NCBI GenBank assembly: GCA_015056655.1
Contig: SVFV01000006.1
Span: 62,001 to 126,000 of the forward strand
Direction: 5' to 3'
Length of the DNA stretch: 64,000 nucleotides
From: Butyrivibrio sp.
GTDB taxonomy: Bacteria; Bacillota; Clostridia; Lachnospirales; Lachnospiraceae
Made by a program: the position numbers and the translations under genes. The notes under the pieces were generated by a model. That model searched no databases, had not been told where the DNA came from, and was given only the letters and a program-made list of their open reading frames with translations. Position 1 is the first letter of the stretch. The number at the start of each line of letters is the position of its first letter. Positions 44,733 through 54,089 of the stretch are shown here, piece by piece.

Positions 44733-46325
44733 TTAAGATCCAATCAGTCCACTAAGAGCACTCTGCTTGGAATTAAGACTTGTCATTGCCTTTTCCATCT
44801 GAGCAAACTGATCATAATACTTGTCTTCCATACTCTCGAGCTTCTTCTGCTCTTCCTTAAGCTGTGTCTTATACTTGTCGACCTGTTTCTTCATCTGTTT
44901 ATCTTCATACAATGTGAAGGAGCTGGAGAAATCAGTTGATTTCATAAGGTCTCCAAGCTTTGAATACATGCTTGATGATATCTGCTTAAAGAAGTTTCTT
45001 ACGAGATCAGGATTCTTTGTGATCATCGCTTTTAGCTTATCTTCATTACTGGATGTGTGTTCATCATCCTCATCGCCATCGATGTGCCACTGTCCACGCT
45101 CATTCTCATCAGTATTGAAATAGCTGAGCGTGGCAATTCCGAAGGATGCGAAGGAGGTCTTGTAAGGCTTACCTGTCTCTTCATCAACTTCGCCCATGTC
45201 GAAAGCTCCGAGCATGATGTTTTTCATCTCGCGCATTACACGACCAATAGTAGCATCTTTTGCCAAAAGACCATCTTCTATCTTTTCATTCCACTCTTTG
45301 ATCTCATCCTCTGTCATGGAATCCTTCTGCTCTTCTGTCAGAATGTCATACTCGTCAGCATTCTCTGCGTTATAGAGCTTTGCCATCTCTCCAATAAGCT
45401 CATTGTATTCCTTGAGGAATCCCTTGATCATATCGTAGATTCCACTGGTATCATCAGATGTTGTAAGAGTGATATCTTCTGCCTTCTGCTTAGCTGTAAT
45501 AGTAAGTCCGTTGATTTCAAAGGTGTTGGAATCAGAGGTGTACTTAACTCCGTTAAGAGTTATCTCTGCATCTTCGCCTTCTGTTTTTCTCATTCCGCGG
45601 CCTTCATAAAGTCCGAGGCTCTCGAATATATCAGCATCACTATTCGCGAGGTCAATTGAAAAATTACCAGCTTTGCCCGACTTTGTTGACGTCAAATAGA
45701 GGCGTCCCTGATTAGCATCATAATTGGCATTAAGCCCAATCTCATTGTCTTCATCACCAATTTTTACCTGTCGGAATTTTTCAACAACATCAGCTAATGT
45801 GTCCGTGCCCTTTATATCGATGTCTACATACTCTCTTGTATCTGTCTCGCCCTCACCAGGGTCCGGTCCAAATTTTATTCTGATTTTACCTTTACGAGCA
45901 TCATCCGAACTGGTAGCTCCGGTATATCCTATGAGTTCCTCAAGAGTTGTCGAGTTGGTCACCTTACTGCCTGATTTGGAATCAATTCTGCCACCAGTCA
46001 TGTAAGCACTGTTTGCAAGCTTATCAACAGAAAGCTTCTGGGCACTGTTCATAGCCGATCCGCTTGTCGTGATCGATACTGCATCATTATTAGAAGAAGT
46101 TGTGGTCTTTTTTGTATAAGACGAATCAAAACGCAGGTTACTGAGCGTCTTATTGTAGAAGGAAACAACCTTTTTATTGAGGTCCTTCCACTTATCCATC
46201 TTCATGTCGTGCTTTTTCTGATCGCTTTTTACTTTATCAACTTTATTGCTCTGAACCTTCGTCAGCTCGGTAATGATACTCTCGGTATCAAGACCAGACG
46301 AAAGTCCTGTGATTCTCATGGTCAT
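44733..46325 (-). CDS. fliD: Flagellar hook-associated protein 2, filament cap FliD
   Basis: The 530-residue protein begins MTMRITGLSSGLDTESIITELT, the FliD_N signature. A long beta-rich centre follows, then the FliD_C end with QMKKQVDKYKTQLKEEQKKLESMEDKYYDQFAQMEKAMTSLN-type coiled coil. It caps the growing filament and folds exported flagellin. AAAGGAG precedes the ATG. Its length is typical. The central IKEWNEKIEDGLLAKDATIGRVMREM region is the usual D1 part. Confidence 0.95.
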   Translation of the reverse strand: MTMRITGLSSGLDTESIITELTKVQSNKVDKVKSDQKKHDMKMDKWKDLNKKVVSFYNKTLSNLRFDSSYTKKTTTSSNNDAVSITTSGSAMNSAQKLSVDKLANSAYMTGGRIDSKSGSKVTNSTTLEELIGYTGATSSDDARKGKIRIKFGPDPGEGETDTREYVDIDIKGTDTLADVVEKFRQVKIGDEDNEIGLNANYDANQGRLYLTSTKSGKAGNFSIDLANSDADIFESLGLYEGRGMRKTEGEDAEITLNGVKYTSDSNTFEINGLTITAKQKAEDITLTTSDDTSGIYDMIKGFLKEYNELIGEMAKLYNAENADEYDILTEEQKDSMTEDEIKEWNEKIEDGLLAKDATIGRVMREMKNIMLGAFDMGEVDEETGKPYKTSFASFGIATLSYFNTDENERGQWHIDGDEDDEHTSSNEDKLKAMITKNPDLVRNFFKQISSSMYSKLGDLMKSTDFSSSFTLYEDKQMKKQVDKYKTQLKEEQKKLESMEDKYYDQFAQMEKAMTSLNSKQSALSGLIGS

Positions 46326-46421
46326 ATGGTACTCCTTTCAAGGTTTGGGGGGAGTTCTGTCCGAAAAAAAGCACAAAATACCCCTTGCACCCTCAAAACA
46401 CAGCTTTAAACCTGCCTGGCC

Positions 46422-46874
46422 TTAACCTCTTTCATCGACCATAAGGCCTGCAAGTTCCCATGCTTTTGCGATCATATCCAGCGTCTTTTCCGGAGGCAAT
46501 TCCTTGATCGTCTCTTTAGTTGTCTTGTCCACAATTTTAATTGTGATGCGGTTGGTATCCTCGTGAATACCAAAGACAGCTTCAGAGTTGTTGAACATTT
46601 TCTTGCTCATCTCACTGATTGCCTTCTTTACACGCTCATTTTCAGCAGCTATCTGCTCTTCAGTTCTTTCCTGCCTTGTAGGCACATTTGGATTTGTGCT
46701 TACAGAAAGGTCCTCAGTCTTGGGCGCTGGTGCGCTTTGCTTTGGAGCCTGGCAGGCAGTGTTTTCCTGTTTTTCTGCGCCTTCAACAGAGCCGCTAGGC
46801 TTCTCTACCGGACGTGTTTCAGGAATCTGCTGAGTACTAATGGAACCTACATTACCTATCGCTTCCATAGCCAT
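46422..46874 (-). CDS. flaG: FlaG family flagellar protein
   Basis: The ATG at 46874 follows GGAGG by eight bases; a GTG nine bases further up would be against the ribosome binding site. The protein is about 150 residues. The N-terminal half is a disordered proline- and glutamate-rich region. The FlaG domain fills the C-terminal half (LMNN-type KKMFNNSEAVFGIHEDTNRI, IKIVDKTTKETIKELPPEKTLDMIAKAWELAG). FlaG affects filament length. First gene of the fliD operon, behind a sigma-D promoter. Confidence 0.9.
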   Translation of the reverse strand: MAMEAIGNVGSISTQQIPETRPVEKPSGSVEGAEKQENTACQAPKQSAPAPKTEDLSVSTNPNVPTRQERTEEQIAAENERVKKAISEMSKKMFNNSEAVFGIHEDTNRITIKIVDKTTKETIKELPPEKTLDMIAKAWELAGLMVDERG

Positions 46875-46997
46875 CTCTCTCACCTCCTTGTGCTTATTTT
46901 GCAGTGGATATCCATCTCCACATATATTGTTTCGCAGCTATGCAGGCAGCGCTCATACATACGCACCTGGACATAGTTGTAGTTTCTTGTATCTATT

Positions 46998-47024
46998 ATA
47001 TCGGAGTTAATCCCCAAACATTTA
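46998..47024 (-). promoter_or_regulatory. Sigma-D promoter of the flaG-fliD-fliS operon
   Basis: TAAATGTT (47024-47017), 11 bases, TCCGATAT (47005-46998). Spacing and -10 match the other sigma-D promoters in the window. Confidence 0.75.
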
Positions 47025-47067
47025 GCATATTATAGAAATTTAAGAAAATATTTATCCCGGGTAAAGA

Positions 47068-47100
47068 AATAAGGAGCCCCTTGCCTTGCAAGTTGCTCCT
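47068..47100 (-). terminator. Candidate terminator after csrA
   Basis: On the minus strand GGAGC-AA-CTTGC-AAG-GCAAG-GG-GCTCC forms two stacked 5-bp stems with a 2x2 internal loop, followed by TTATTTC. It would end the flgM/flgK-csrA gene series. Confidence 0.55.
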
Positions 47101-47159
47101 CCCATTGTTTTAAATTTATAAATTTGGAAACATCTCCCTGCTCTTTTGCAGGAATTTTT

Positions 47160-47378
47160 TTACTTAAGAAGATCTGCCAGTGCTGCCATGCCCTCTACAT
47201 TAGTAGCAGCCTCGTTCTCAGCCTGAATCTGCAGATAAACTTCTTTTCTATAAATAGGCACTTCTTTGGGTGCCGCAATACCAATCTTGACCTGATCCCC
47301 ACGAATATCAAGAATGGTTATTTCTATATTATTGTTAACGATGATTGACTCGTTCTTTTTTCTAGATAATGCTAACAT
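47160..47378 (-). CDS. csrA: Carbon storage regulator CsrA
   Basis: The 72-residue protein matches CsrA: MLALSRKKNESIIVNNNIEITILDIRGDQVKIGIAAPKEVPIYRKEVY, with the RNA-binding L4/R6 residues (ALSRK) and the GIAAPKEVPI(Y)R motif. It is an RNA-binding dimer that blocks translation at GGA motifs, in motile Firmicutes mainly on flagellin mRNA. The adjacent fliW (47426) is its known antagonist. GAGGG precedes the ATG. A target hairpin is visible in the flagellin leader at 41886-41921. Confidence 0.95.
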   Translation of the reverse strand: MLALSRKKNESIIVNNNIEITILDIRGDQVKIGIAAPKEVPIYRKEVYLQIQAENEAATNVEGMAALADLLK

Positions 47379-47425
47379 ATCGACCCTCTTTTCTAATTTT
47401 TCTTACCTGACTCCTCTACAAGCAA

Positions 47426-47893
47426 TTAACTTTCTTTATTAGCAAGTTCTTTTTGCTTCTGGAGGTAATCATAAATAGGGTATTTTACAGGATAATCATC
47501 ATCGTCAATAATTACCTGGGCCGCTGTGCAGCTGTCAGAGTTGATAATGATGGGTCCCTTAAGATTTACTGTCATCTTGGTCAGATCCTGAGGAACTGTA
47601 ACAGTAACGAGAACCAGCATATCGTCATCATTCATCGGCAGAAGATCCTTAATAACTTCCTCTTCTACTACCGGATTGAAATCGGGCTTTACATAAAGCG
47701 GATCCATGACAGGCATCGCAAAGGTAGGCTCGTCAAGAGACTGAAGCCAGCGGATAGTATTAGAATCCTTATCCTTGTCATGCATGAGTGCAAATTTAGT
47801 CATATCGGGAAATCCGATAATACCTTTCGGAAATGTGATGATCTTGTCGTCATCAATCTCAATTTCTCCGAAAATCCTCGTTGTTAATTTCAT
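47426..47893 (-). CDS. fliW: Flagellar assembly factor FliW (first copy, next to csrA)
   Basis: The 155-residue protein shows TRIFGEIEIDDDKIITFPKGIIGFPDM, FALMHDKD, WLQSLDEPTFAMPVMDPLYV and LVLVTVPQ-type strands, then the NLKGPIIINSDSCTAAQ motif. It keeps the canonical FPKGIIGF that the second copy lacks, so this is probably the CsrA antagonist. GGAGGGG precedes the ATG. csrA starts 47 bases after the stop. Confidence 0.93.
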   Translation of the reverse strand: MKLTTRIFGEIEIDDDKIITFPKGIIGFPDMTKFALMHDKDKDSNTIRWLQSLDEPTFAMPVMDPLYVKPDFNPVVEEEVIKDLLPMNDDDMLVLVTVTVPQDLTKMTVNLKGPIIINSDSCTAAQVIIDDDDYPVKYPIYDYLQKQKELANKES

Positions 47894-47975
47894 TTTGTTA
47901 CCCCTCCATAGAAAAATGTGAGCAGTAAAAATACCTACTATTTATTGTATTAAAATTAGCGGTTTGTAGCAAGCA

Positions 47976-50168
47976 TTAAATGTAATTCATAAGAGAATCC
48001 TTACTTATTTTACCGGTTGCCATAAGGGCTGCCTGATAGGTCAGCTGAGCTGTTGCAAGATTAGTTGCGGTTTCTGCAAGGTCCGCATCTTCATTATCAG
48101 ATTGAAGGGTCTTAAAGGTTGTATTCTGATCCTGAAGTCTTGTATTTATGAGCTCAAGTCTCTTACTTCTTGTACCATTATCAGTTACTGCTACATTTGC
48201 CTTATCGAGAGCTTCCTGAATGCTTGTGATCTTGTGCTCGAACTCCTCCTGGATATTCTGGCGAAGGTAGTCATAAGCCTTCTGACAGGCATCTATTTCA
48301 TTTTGTACAATGCGGATCTCATCATCATCAGTAAGCTCTGAAAGCTTATCCTTAAGTGTGTTGAGTGTTGTATTTACTACATTTATCTTAGATGCCAGCT
48401 GCTCGAGGTCATATATATCTCTTTTTACTACTGTTGAGAAAACTGAGTTAGCAGTTGTATTTACTACTATCTTCTGGGCATATCCAACATCATAGGCAAT
48501 GTCATGAGGTGCTGATCCACCATTGTAGATAACTCCATTGTAGTCAACACATGCAAAGAGGTTCTGAGGTCGGATGTCGCCTTCTTCCCATTCCTTCTTG
48601 TCATACACAACATCAATTGTGTTTGCATTTGTTATAAACGGAAGAGCTGCAAGCTTTTCACTGAGCTTATCATTAAGAAGAACTTCACCAGTCTTTGCAT
48701 TTAAGTAAACCATGTTTTCAAGGTTCTTTAAGTATTCTGCATAATCCTCTTCGTACTTTGTCTGATCGAGTTCATCATTTCCAGTGTTGTACATCGCTCT
48801 CTGAGGAGCACCTGCGCCCTTCAGCTCCTGATATGCTGCGTCAATTTCCTCTTCTGAGGTTGTGGAATAGATTATATGTGAGCTGTCTATCTCTATTGTG
48901 GTCTCTTTATAGGAAGAATAAATACTTCCGTTTGATGTAACCTCAAGGACAGTCTTTGTCTTGTTTCCATAATCATCAGTTGCTGTATCTTTTTCCAACG
49001 TGAAGGTTCCATCGCCATTAACTGTTGCTTTGAAACCATTATCCACATCTATGGTGTACTGCTGCCCAACAGGTCCTAAAATCGGTACAGTAACCCATGT
49101 ATTTTCTGTATCTGAGAAAGCAAGTGTTGAAACACTTGTTGTATGCATGGAAACTATTCCCTGCTGGATTCCGTCAGGAAGATCCACCTCTCCATCTCCG
49201 TCAGAATCAGTAAATACACCATCTTTACTTACTTCAAACTGGTGGATGTCGTAGGTTGTAAGATCAGTTACGTTAATGATATAGCCTCTCTCAGGATGCT
49301 TTGTGCTTGCAACCTCTGCTTCATATTTATAATTTCCAACTGTCACGCAGTAATCTGAACTAAGAGGAATATACGCTTTCTGCTCAACACCTTCTTCATT
49401 AACAAATGTCATGTCAAAATATGTGAGATCTGTTTTGGTGATAGAGGATGTAGCCTCCTGTTCAATATTTTCTCTGTACTTGAGCTGGGCTCCTTTATAT
49501 TCTCCTGCTGTATAATCCAGGTTGTCATATGAAAGTCTGATTCTTCCAACGGATACCTGGTCTATGTCTGTCTCTGTAGTTGCATTTCCATAATCACCTA
49601 CAATATCCTTTGTCAGAACATTACCTGCATCAAGATCCTGGAGATTTATGGTCCTGATGGATTTGCTGATATCATTTGCAGTGAATTCATCATTTATATC
49701 TGTAAAATTCTCTGTTGTAACTTTGTCATAGGACAAGGTGGTATCTGTTCTAAAGCCAGTGAAGATATATCTTCCAGCGTAGTCTACGTTACCGGTTGAG
49801 TAATACTCTTTTGAAAGAGCAGTAAGCTGGGTAACGATAGTATTAAGATCATCAAGTGTAAGATCCTTGTTAGCTCCCTTATTAACCTGCTGTATAGCAT
49901 CCGTAAGAACATCAGTAACTGTAGATAATGCATCTTCAGTAACATCCATCCAGCTCTTAGCATCTTTGGCATTCTTGTTGTAGTACTGATCCAGCTGGGT
50001 TACTGTGGAGCGAAGGCGCAGTGCTCTGATAGCAATAACAGGATCATCAGAAGGTCTAGCTATCTTTTTGCCTGTTGCCATCTGAGTATTAACTTCGTCC
50101 TCTGCAATCTTGTTGTTATTGATGTTGTAGAGGGAGTTGTTGTTCATGATCTTATTGGTGATTCTCAT
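47976..50168 (-). CDS. flgL: Flagellar hook-associated protein 3, FlgL, enlarged
   Basis: The N-terminus (MRITNKIMNNNSLYNINNNKIAEDEVNTQMATGKKIARPSDDPV) and C-terminus (DNEDADLAETATNLATAQLTYQAALMATGKI) are those of FlgL. Most FlgL proteins have about 300 residues; this one has 730. The insert is a beta-rich region (about residues 190-600) between the terminal helices, which would form an extra surface domain on the hook-filament junction. AAAGGAGG precedes the ATG. Confidence 0.93.
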   Translation of the reverse strand: MRITNKIMNNNSLYNINNNKIAEDEVNTQMATGKKIARPSDDPVIAIRALRLRSTVTQLDQYYNKNAKDAKSWMDVTEDALSTVTDVLTDAIQQVNKGANKDLTLDDLNTIVTQLTALSKEYYSTGNVDYAGRYIFTGFRTDTTLSYDKVTTENFTDINDEFTANDISKSIRTINLQDLDAGNVLTKDIVGDYGNATTETDIDQVSVGRIRLSYDNLDYTAGEYKGAQLKYRENIEQEATSSITKTDLTYFDMTFVNEEGVEQKAYIPLSSDYCVTVGNYKYEAEVASTKHPERGYIINVTDLTTYDIHQFEVSKDGVFTDSDGDGEVDLPDGIQQGIVSMHTTSVSTLAFSDTENTWVTVPILGPVGQQYTIDVDNGFKATVNGDGTFTLEKDTATDDYGNKTKTVLEVTSNGSIYSSYKETTIEIDSSHIIYSTTSEEEIDAAYQELKGAGAPQRAMYNTGNDELDQTKYEEDYAEYLKNLENMVYLNAKTGEVLLNDKLSEKLAALPFITNANTIDVVYDKKEWEEGDIRPQNLFACVDYNGVIYNGGSAPHDIAYDVGYAQKIVVNTTANSVFSTVVKRDIYDLEQLASKINVVNTTLNTLKDKLSELTDDDEIRIVQNEIDACQKAYDYLRQNIQEEFEHKITSIQEALDKANVAVTDNGTRSKRLELINTRLQDQNTTFKTLQSDNEDADLAETATNLATAQLTYQAALMATGKISKDSLMNYI

Positions 50169-50203
50169 GGTGCCTCCTTTGAGAACGGGGTTAGTGGTTC
50201 ATT

Positions 50204-52060
50204 TTATACACCCGTTTGAGTAATAAGTCTGTCGTAAATCTCTGAAAGTGTGTTGATCATCTTCGAGTTAAGTGTATAGGTGTGTTCGAACTGTACAAGG
50301 GCTGATGCCTCTTCATCCTGGTCTACACCCATTACTGATAGTCTCTGGTTTCCAATTGTCTTTTCAAGTGCTGTATAGGTCTCTTCCAAAGTCTGTGAAT
50401 TACTTGTATTAAGTGCCACATCAGCCAGCACCTTATCAAGGAATTCTCCGCTTGTTGCGCCTCTGAAAATGTCTTCTTTTGTCATAAATTCGTAAAGCGC
50501 TTCTATATTTCTATACTCAGATTCGCCTTCTGTGACATCCATCTTGGTTGCCAAAAGGTCTGCATTTTCTCTAAGTTCTCTGGTTACTACAAAGTTTCCT
50601 GCTGTGACCTCGTAATATCCCTTATTGTTTGAAAGAGTTGTAAGCTCTGGATATGTGTACTGTGCGCTGGAATCCATATCGCTTGTAGCTGTGAGAATGT
50701 ATCTGCCATCCATTGAGTCTGATGTATAGCCCGCTGACATTATCTCGTTAACTCTTCCGGAAAATCTCCTTATCCACTCATTCATCTGCTGCATGTAATA
50801 AGGAATTCCCTGATATTCGAAATTGCTTCCTACTGAAGCAGTTCTTCCTGTAGGAGGAATTGTTGACCTTGTGCTTTCCTTTGTAAGAGTGAAGGTGTAG
50901 GTATCTCCACCGTCGTACTGCCAGTCTGTATAAGAGTAAATCTTACTTGCAACTGTCATTTTTCCTGCACCAGGAAGTGTGCACTTTGTCATATCCATGA
51001 GGTCAGTATCTGAAACTCTGATAGTTACTGTTGTCTCTCCTGTATTGAGGTTCTTAACCGAATCAATTACCTCGCCATTGAAGTAGAAGCTGTTATTTCC
51101 TTCTCTCATATCGATGAGGCCCTGGAGCTCACCACCAATCAGCTTGTTACTAAGATCAAAGTGGTCAAGCCTTGAAAAGTCATCTCCATCCTTGTAGTTG
51201 GATGGTGCCCATCTGATATCGTATAAACCAACAATATCGCTCTGGTTTACATTTTCATCTGCATCTCTTGCTACACATACAAGCTTCCTATAGGAATATG
51301 TGTCGAGGAGCTGCTGCTTTCCAGCTATGTTTACAATAAATCTGGTTGCACCTGTCTCTCTGTCAGGCTGCTGGTCATCAATTACCTTTGTTTCTGTTAC
51401 TTCTATATCTACTATCTTTGAAAGCTTATCTAAGAGCTCGTCTCTCTGGTCTCTAAGTTCGTTTGCTCTTGAGCCCTGCATCTCGATCTTGTTGATCTGC
51501 TCATTCAGAGAGGTTATCTGCTGTGCTATGGAATTGATGGTGTCACAGTCCATCTTTATTTCCTGGTTAATGTCGTTCTGCAGCTGCTGGAGTGAGCTGT
51601 ACATGTGGTTAAAGTAATCAGTAATCTGAGAAAGTGATGAAACGAAGGTTGCCTTTGACTCAGATGTTCCTGATGCTTTCATAACATCCTGAAGTGCTGA
51701 TTCCATTGATGTGAAGAGACTGCTGAATCCAGTTTTCCCATCATCCTTGAAGTACTCCTGCGCAAGCTGGTTGAAGTAATTCCTCTGAGTAACTCTACCA
51801 AGAAGTGTCTCATTGGTTCTGTACTTCACGTCATAGAATTCATCTCGAACTCTCTCTATCGCAATAGTATCAACACCTGCTCCGGCAGTACCGTAGGTTG
51901 TGAAAACCCTGAGTGCGTCAGAAGCCTGCTGCTCTACCTTCTGTCTGCTATAGCTGTCTGTATTCGAATTTGCGATGTTGTTTGCAGTTGTATTAAGGGC
52001 TGCATTCGCTGCGCGAAGTCCCGACGCTGCAATATTAAGTCCAAAAAATGTTGAAGGCAT
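50204..52060 (-). CDS. flgK: Flagellar hook-associated protein 1, FlgK (second copy)
   Basis: The 618-residue protein has the FlgK/rod-hook N-terminal motif (FFGLNIAASGLRAANAALNTTANNIANSNTDSYSRQ) and the C-terminal LVQFEHTYTLNSKMINTLSEIYDRLI. It joins hook and filament together with FlgL. It directly follows a related 561-residue copy with a 24-base gap. The two share the ends but differ in the middle, so they may form a mixed junction. Confidence 0.92.
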   Translation of the reverse strand: MPSTFFGLNIAASGLRAANAALNTTANNIANSNTDSYSRQKVEQQASDALRVFTTYGTAGAGVDTIAIERVRDEFYDVKYRTNETLLGRVTQRNYFNQLAQEYFKDDGKTGFSSLFTSMESALQDVMKASGTSESKATFVSSLSQITDYFNHMYSSLQQLQNDINQEIKMDCDTINSIAQQITSLNEQINKIEMQGSRANELRDQRDELLDKLSKIVDIEVTETKVIDDQQPDRETGATRFIVNIAGKQQLLDTYSYRKLVCVARDADENVNQSDIVGLYDIRWAPSNYKDGDDFSRLDHFDLSNKLIGGELQGLIDMREGNNSFYFNGEVIDSVKNLNTGETTVTIRVSDTDLMDMTKCTLPGAGKMTVASKIYSYTDWQYDGGDTYTFTLTKESTRSTIPPTGRTASVGSNFEYQGIPYYMQQMNEWIRRFSGRVNEIMSAGYTSDSMDGRYILTATSDMDSSAQYTYPELTTLSNNKGYYEVTAGNFVVTRELRENADLLATKMDVTEGESEYRNIEALYEFMTKEDIFRGATSGEFLDKVLADVALNTSNSQTLEETYTALEKTIGNQRLSVMGVDQDEEASALVQFEHTYTLNSKMINTLSEIYDRLITQTGV

Positions 52061-52084
52061 AGGGTAATCCTTTCTAAATTAAGA

Positions 52085-53770
52085 TCAGCTACCGAGCTGT
52101 GTAACAAGGTGCTCAAGCATTTCGCTTACTACATTTACATATCTGCTGGATGCATTAAATGCATTCTGGAACGTGATCATGAATTGAAGCTCTTCATCAC
52201 TGGATACGCCTACTATCTGTTCTCTGGCATTTTGCACTGCATCTACGGTAAGTTCCTGATTTGACTTAATTCCTTTATATACATCACCCGAGTTTGCTAC
52301 CTGTGAAACTAACATGTTGTAGTAACCGAGGAAATCTGTCTTTGTTGCTACATTGGGATTTATGAGGTAATCGGATGTTGTAAAAGCTTTCTTTAGTGCT
52401 TCGACTGTATCATTATCTTCGCTTCCATCTGCAAGAATGAACTTCATCGCTGTAGGCTCTTCGAGGTACATAGGATTTACTGCGATGTTTGTTATGATAT
52501 AGCCTGTCTTATTTTCTCCTGCGAGATGTTCTTCGTCGATGTCGTAGTTGAGGCAATCTTCTTCGTTCATTACTTTGAAGAGATCATAGTCTGAAGCCTC
52601 TCCTTCTACTTCGCCAAGGTTAACTGGATTACTTCCAGCCTGCTCGTATATCTGATTGATTGCCAGGCAGATGTTTCTGACCATCTGGTCAAACTCAGCT
52701 TCGACATTCATGATTACTGACTGAGCAATGTTGGTGTTGTAGTACTTTCCTGTAGCATCATCTGTAATGTCATGATATGTTGCGTGATGATCTCCTCTTG
52801 CAAGGAGTGTGGATTTAAGCTTTCCTATATCTGTATTCATTGAGGTTGCTATGGTCTGTGTCAGATCAAAAACCTTTGCACCTCTGATATCTACTACTAC
52901 CCACTCGCCTCTCTCTGAGTTGAAGTCCTTCTTTGCTGCGAATTCCCAGTAAGGAGTGTTGAAATTAACAGGGCTTCCACCCTTATCTGCTGTAAGTGTG
53001 TTGTCACATGCCATGTGATTAACGTGGTCTGTTGTTACAAACTGTGTTCCCTCGAACTGAACAAGTACATTTCCGAAAACATCTTCGTAGTAGCTTATTT
53101 TTCCAAGCTCACCAAGTTGATCGAGAAGAAGGTTTCTCTCGTCTCTTAAGTCGTTGGCATGCTCCTGATGACCTGACTCAATCTCAACTATTTTGAGGTT
53201 GAGTTCTTTTATTCTGTCGCCTATCTGATTTATCTGTTCAACAAGCTGTGCAACTGTGTTGTCCATGTTGTCCTGATAGTTAGTAAGGCCTTCGTATACG
53301 CTCTGTGCTCTTGTTATGAATTCATTTGCTCTGGTGACCATCATGCTCTGATTTACAGCAGAAGTAGGGTTCTTACTCATTTCCTGAATAGCAACCCAAA
53401 GATTATTCATAGACTCTGCGAACTCATTTCCATTGAGCTCCTGGAGCTGATCTTCAATTTCTTCAAGGGTAGTAACTGAGACATCATAAAAGGCTTCCCG
53501 CCCTGATTCCTGTCTGTAGCTCTGATCCAGGAACACACTTCTGACCTGCTTACAATTGTCGTAAACAACTCCGAGTCCTGTCTGCTTCCAGGCAACTGTG
53601 CGGAAATCCTTCTCTGTTGTGATATATGGACGGGTTCCCATTTCAACCTGCTGTCTTGTATAGCCTTCTGTATCAATGTTAGCCATATTGTGAGCGGTTG
53701 TATTAAGCGCGTTCTGATGCGCCTGTAATCCGGAAACACCTATGTATAAACTTCCCATTAAAGATGCCAT
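52085..53770 (-). CDS. flgK: Flagellar hook-associated protein 1, FlgK (first copy)
   Basis: The 561-residue protein starts MASLMGSLYIGVSGLQAHQNALNTTAHNMANIDTEGYTRQ and ends ELQFMITFQNAFNASSRYVNVVSEMLEHLVTQLG, both diagnostic of FlgK. GAGG precedes the ATG. A terminator after flgN and a weak sigma-D promoter motif upstream suggest that the flgK-flgK-flgL-fliW-csrA series has its own promoter. Confidence 0.92.
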   Translation of the reverse strand: MASLMGSLYIGVSGLQAHQNALNTTAHNMANIDTEGYTRQQVEMGTRPYITTEKDFRTVAWKQTGLGVVYDNCKQVRSVFLDQSYRQESGREAFYDVSVTTLEEIEDQLQELNGNEFAESMNNLWVAIQEMSKNPTSAVNQSMMVTRANEFITRAQSVYEGLTNYQDNMDNTVAQLVEQINQIGDRIKELNLKIVEIESGHQEHANDLRDERNLLLDQLGELGKISYYEDVFGNVLVQFEGTQFVTTDHVNHMACDNTLTADKGGSPVNFNTPYWEFAAKKDFNSERGEWVVVDIRGAKVFDLTQTIATSMNTDIGKLKSTLLARGDHHATYHDITDDATGKYYNTNIAQSVIMNVEAEFDQMVRNICLAINQIYEQAGSNPVNLGEVEGEASDYDLFKVMNEEDCLNYDIDEEHLAGENKTGYIITNIAVNPMYLEEPTAMKFILADGSEDNDTVEALKKAFTTSDYLINPNVATKTDFLGYYNMLVSQVANSGDVYKGIKSNQELTVDAVQNAREQIVGVSSDEELQFMITFQNAFNASSRYVNVVSEMLEHLVTQLGS

Positions 53771-53934
53771 ATATTTTTCCTCTTAAAGACCGGGTGGTTA
53801 AACCATGATCGTGAATCTTATGATCAAATTATGTTCGTCCTATTCCCTGGACCTTGGATCTATATGGACATCCTTGTCGCATAAGTCGTATTTTTCTGAG
53901 ATGACATAGTACGCATACTTATCATCTACAATGT

Positions 53935-53961
53935 TTATCGGTGGTTATTCTGTTTTTTCTT
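53935..53961 (-). promoter_or_regulatory. Weak sigma-D promoter candidate before flgK
   Basis: The -10 ACCGATAA (53942-53935) matches well, but the sequence at the -35 position (AAGAAAAA, 53961-53954) does not. The 319-base gap from 53771 to 54089 holds no gene and otherwise only the flgN terminator. Confidence 0.35.
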
Positions 53962-54034
53962 ATATTTATTTAGAAAATATTTGAGATTAGTGACTTCATT
54001 CTTTAGAAACATGCGCATCCTAAGCGAATTGCGC

Positions 54035-54067
54035 AAAAAAGCTACCCCTGATCATAGGGTAGCTTTT
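54035..54067 (-). terminator. Intrinsic terminator after flgN
   Basis: AAAAGCTACCC (54037-54047) and GGGTAGCTTTT (54057-54067) form an 11-bp stem with T-runs on both strands, 23 bases after the flgN stop. Bidirectional by sequence. Confidence 0.8.
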
Positions 54068-54089
54068 CACAAGAAAAATTTTTATAAGG

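Noticed and set aside
45057..45659. Plus-strand frame of 200 codons opposite fliD
   Set aside because: Antisense to fliD, rich in Cys, Leu, Ile and Ser as expected for a shadow frame, and without a start signal.
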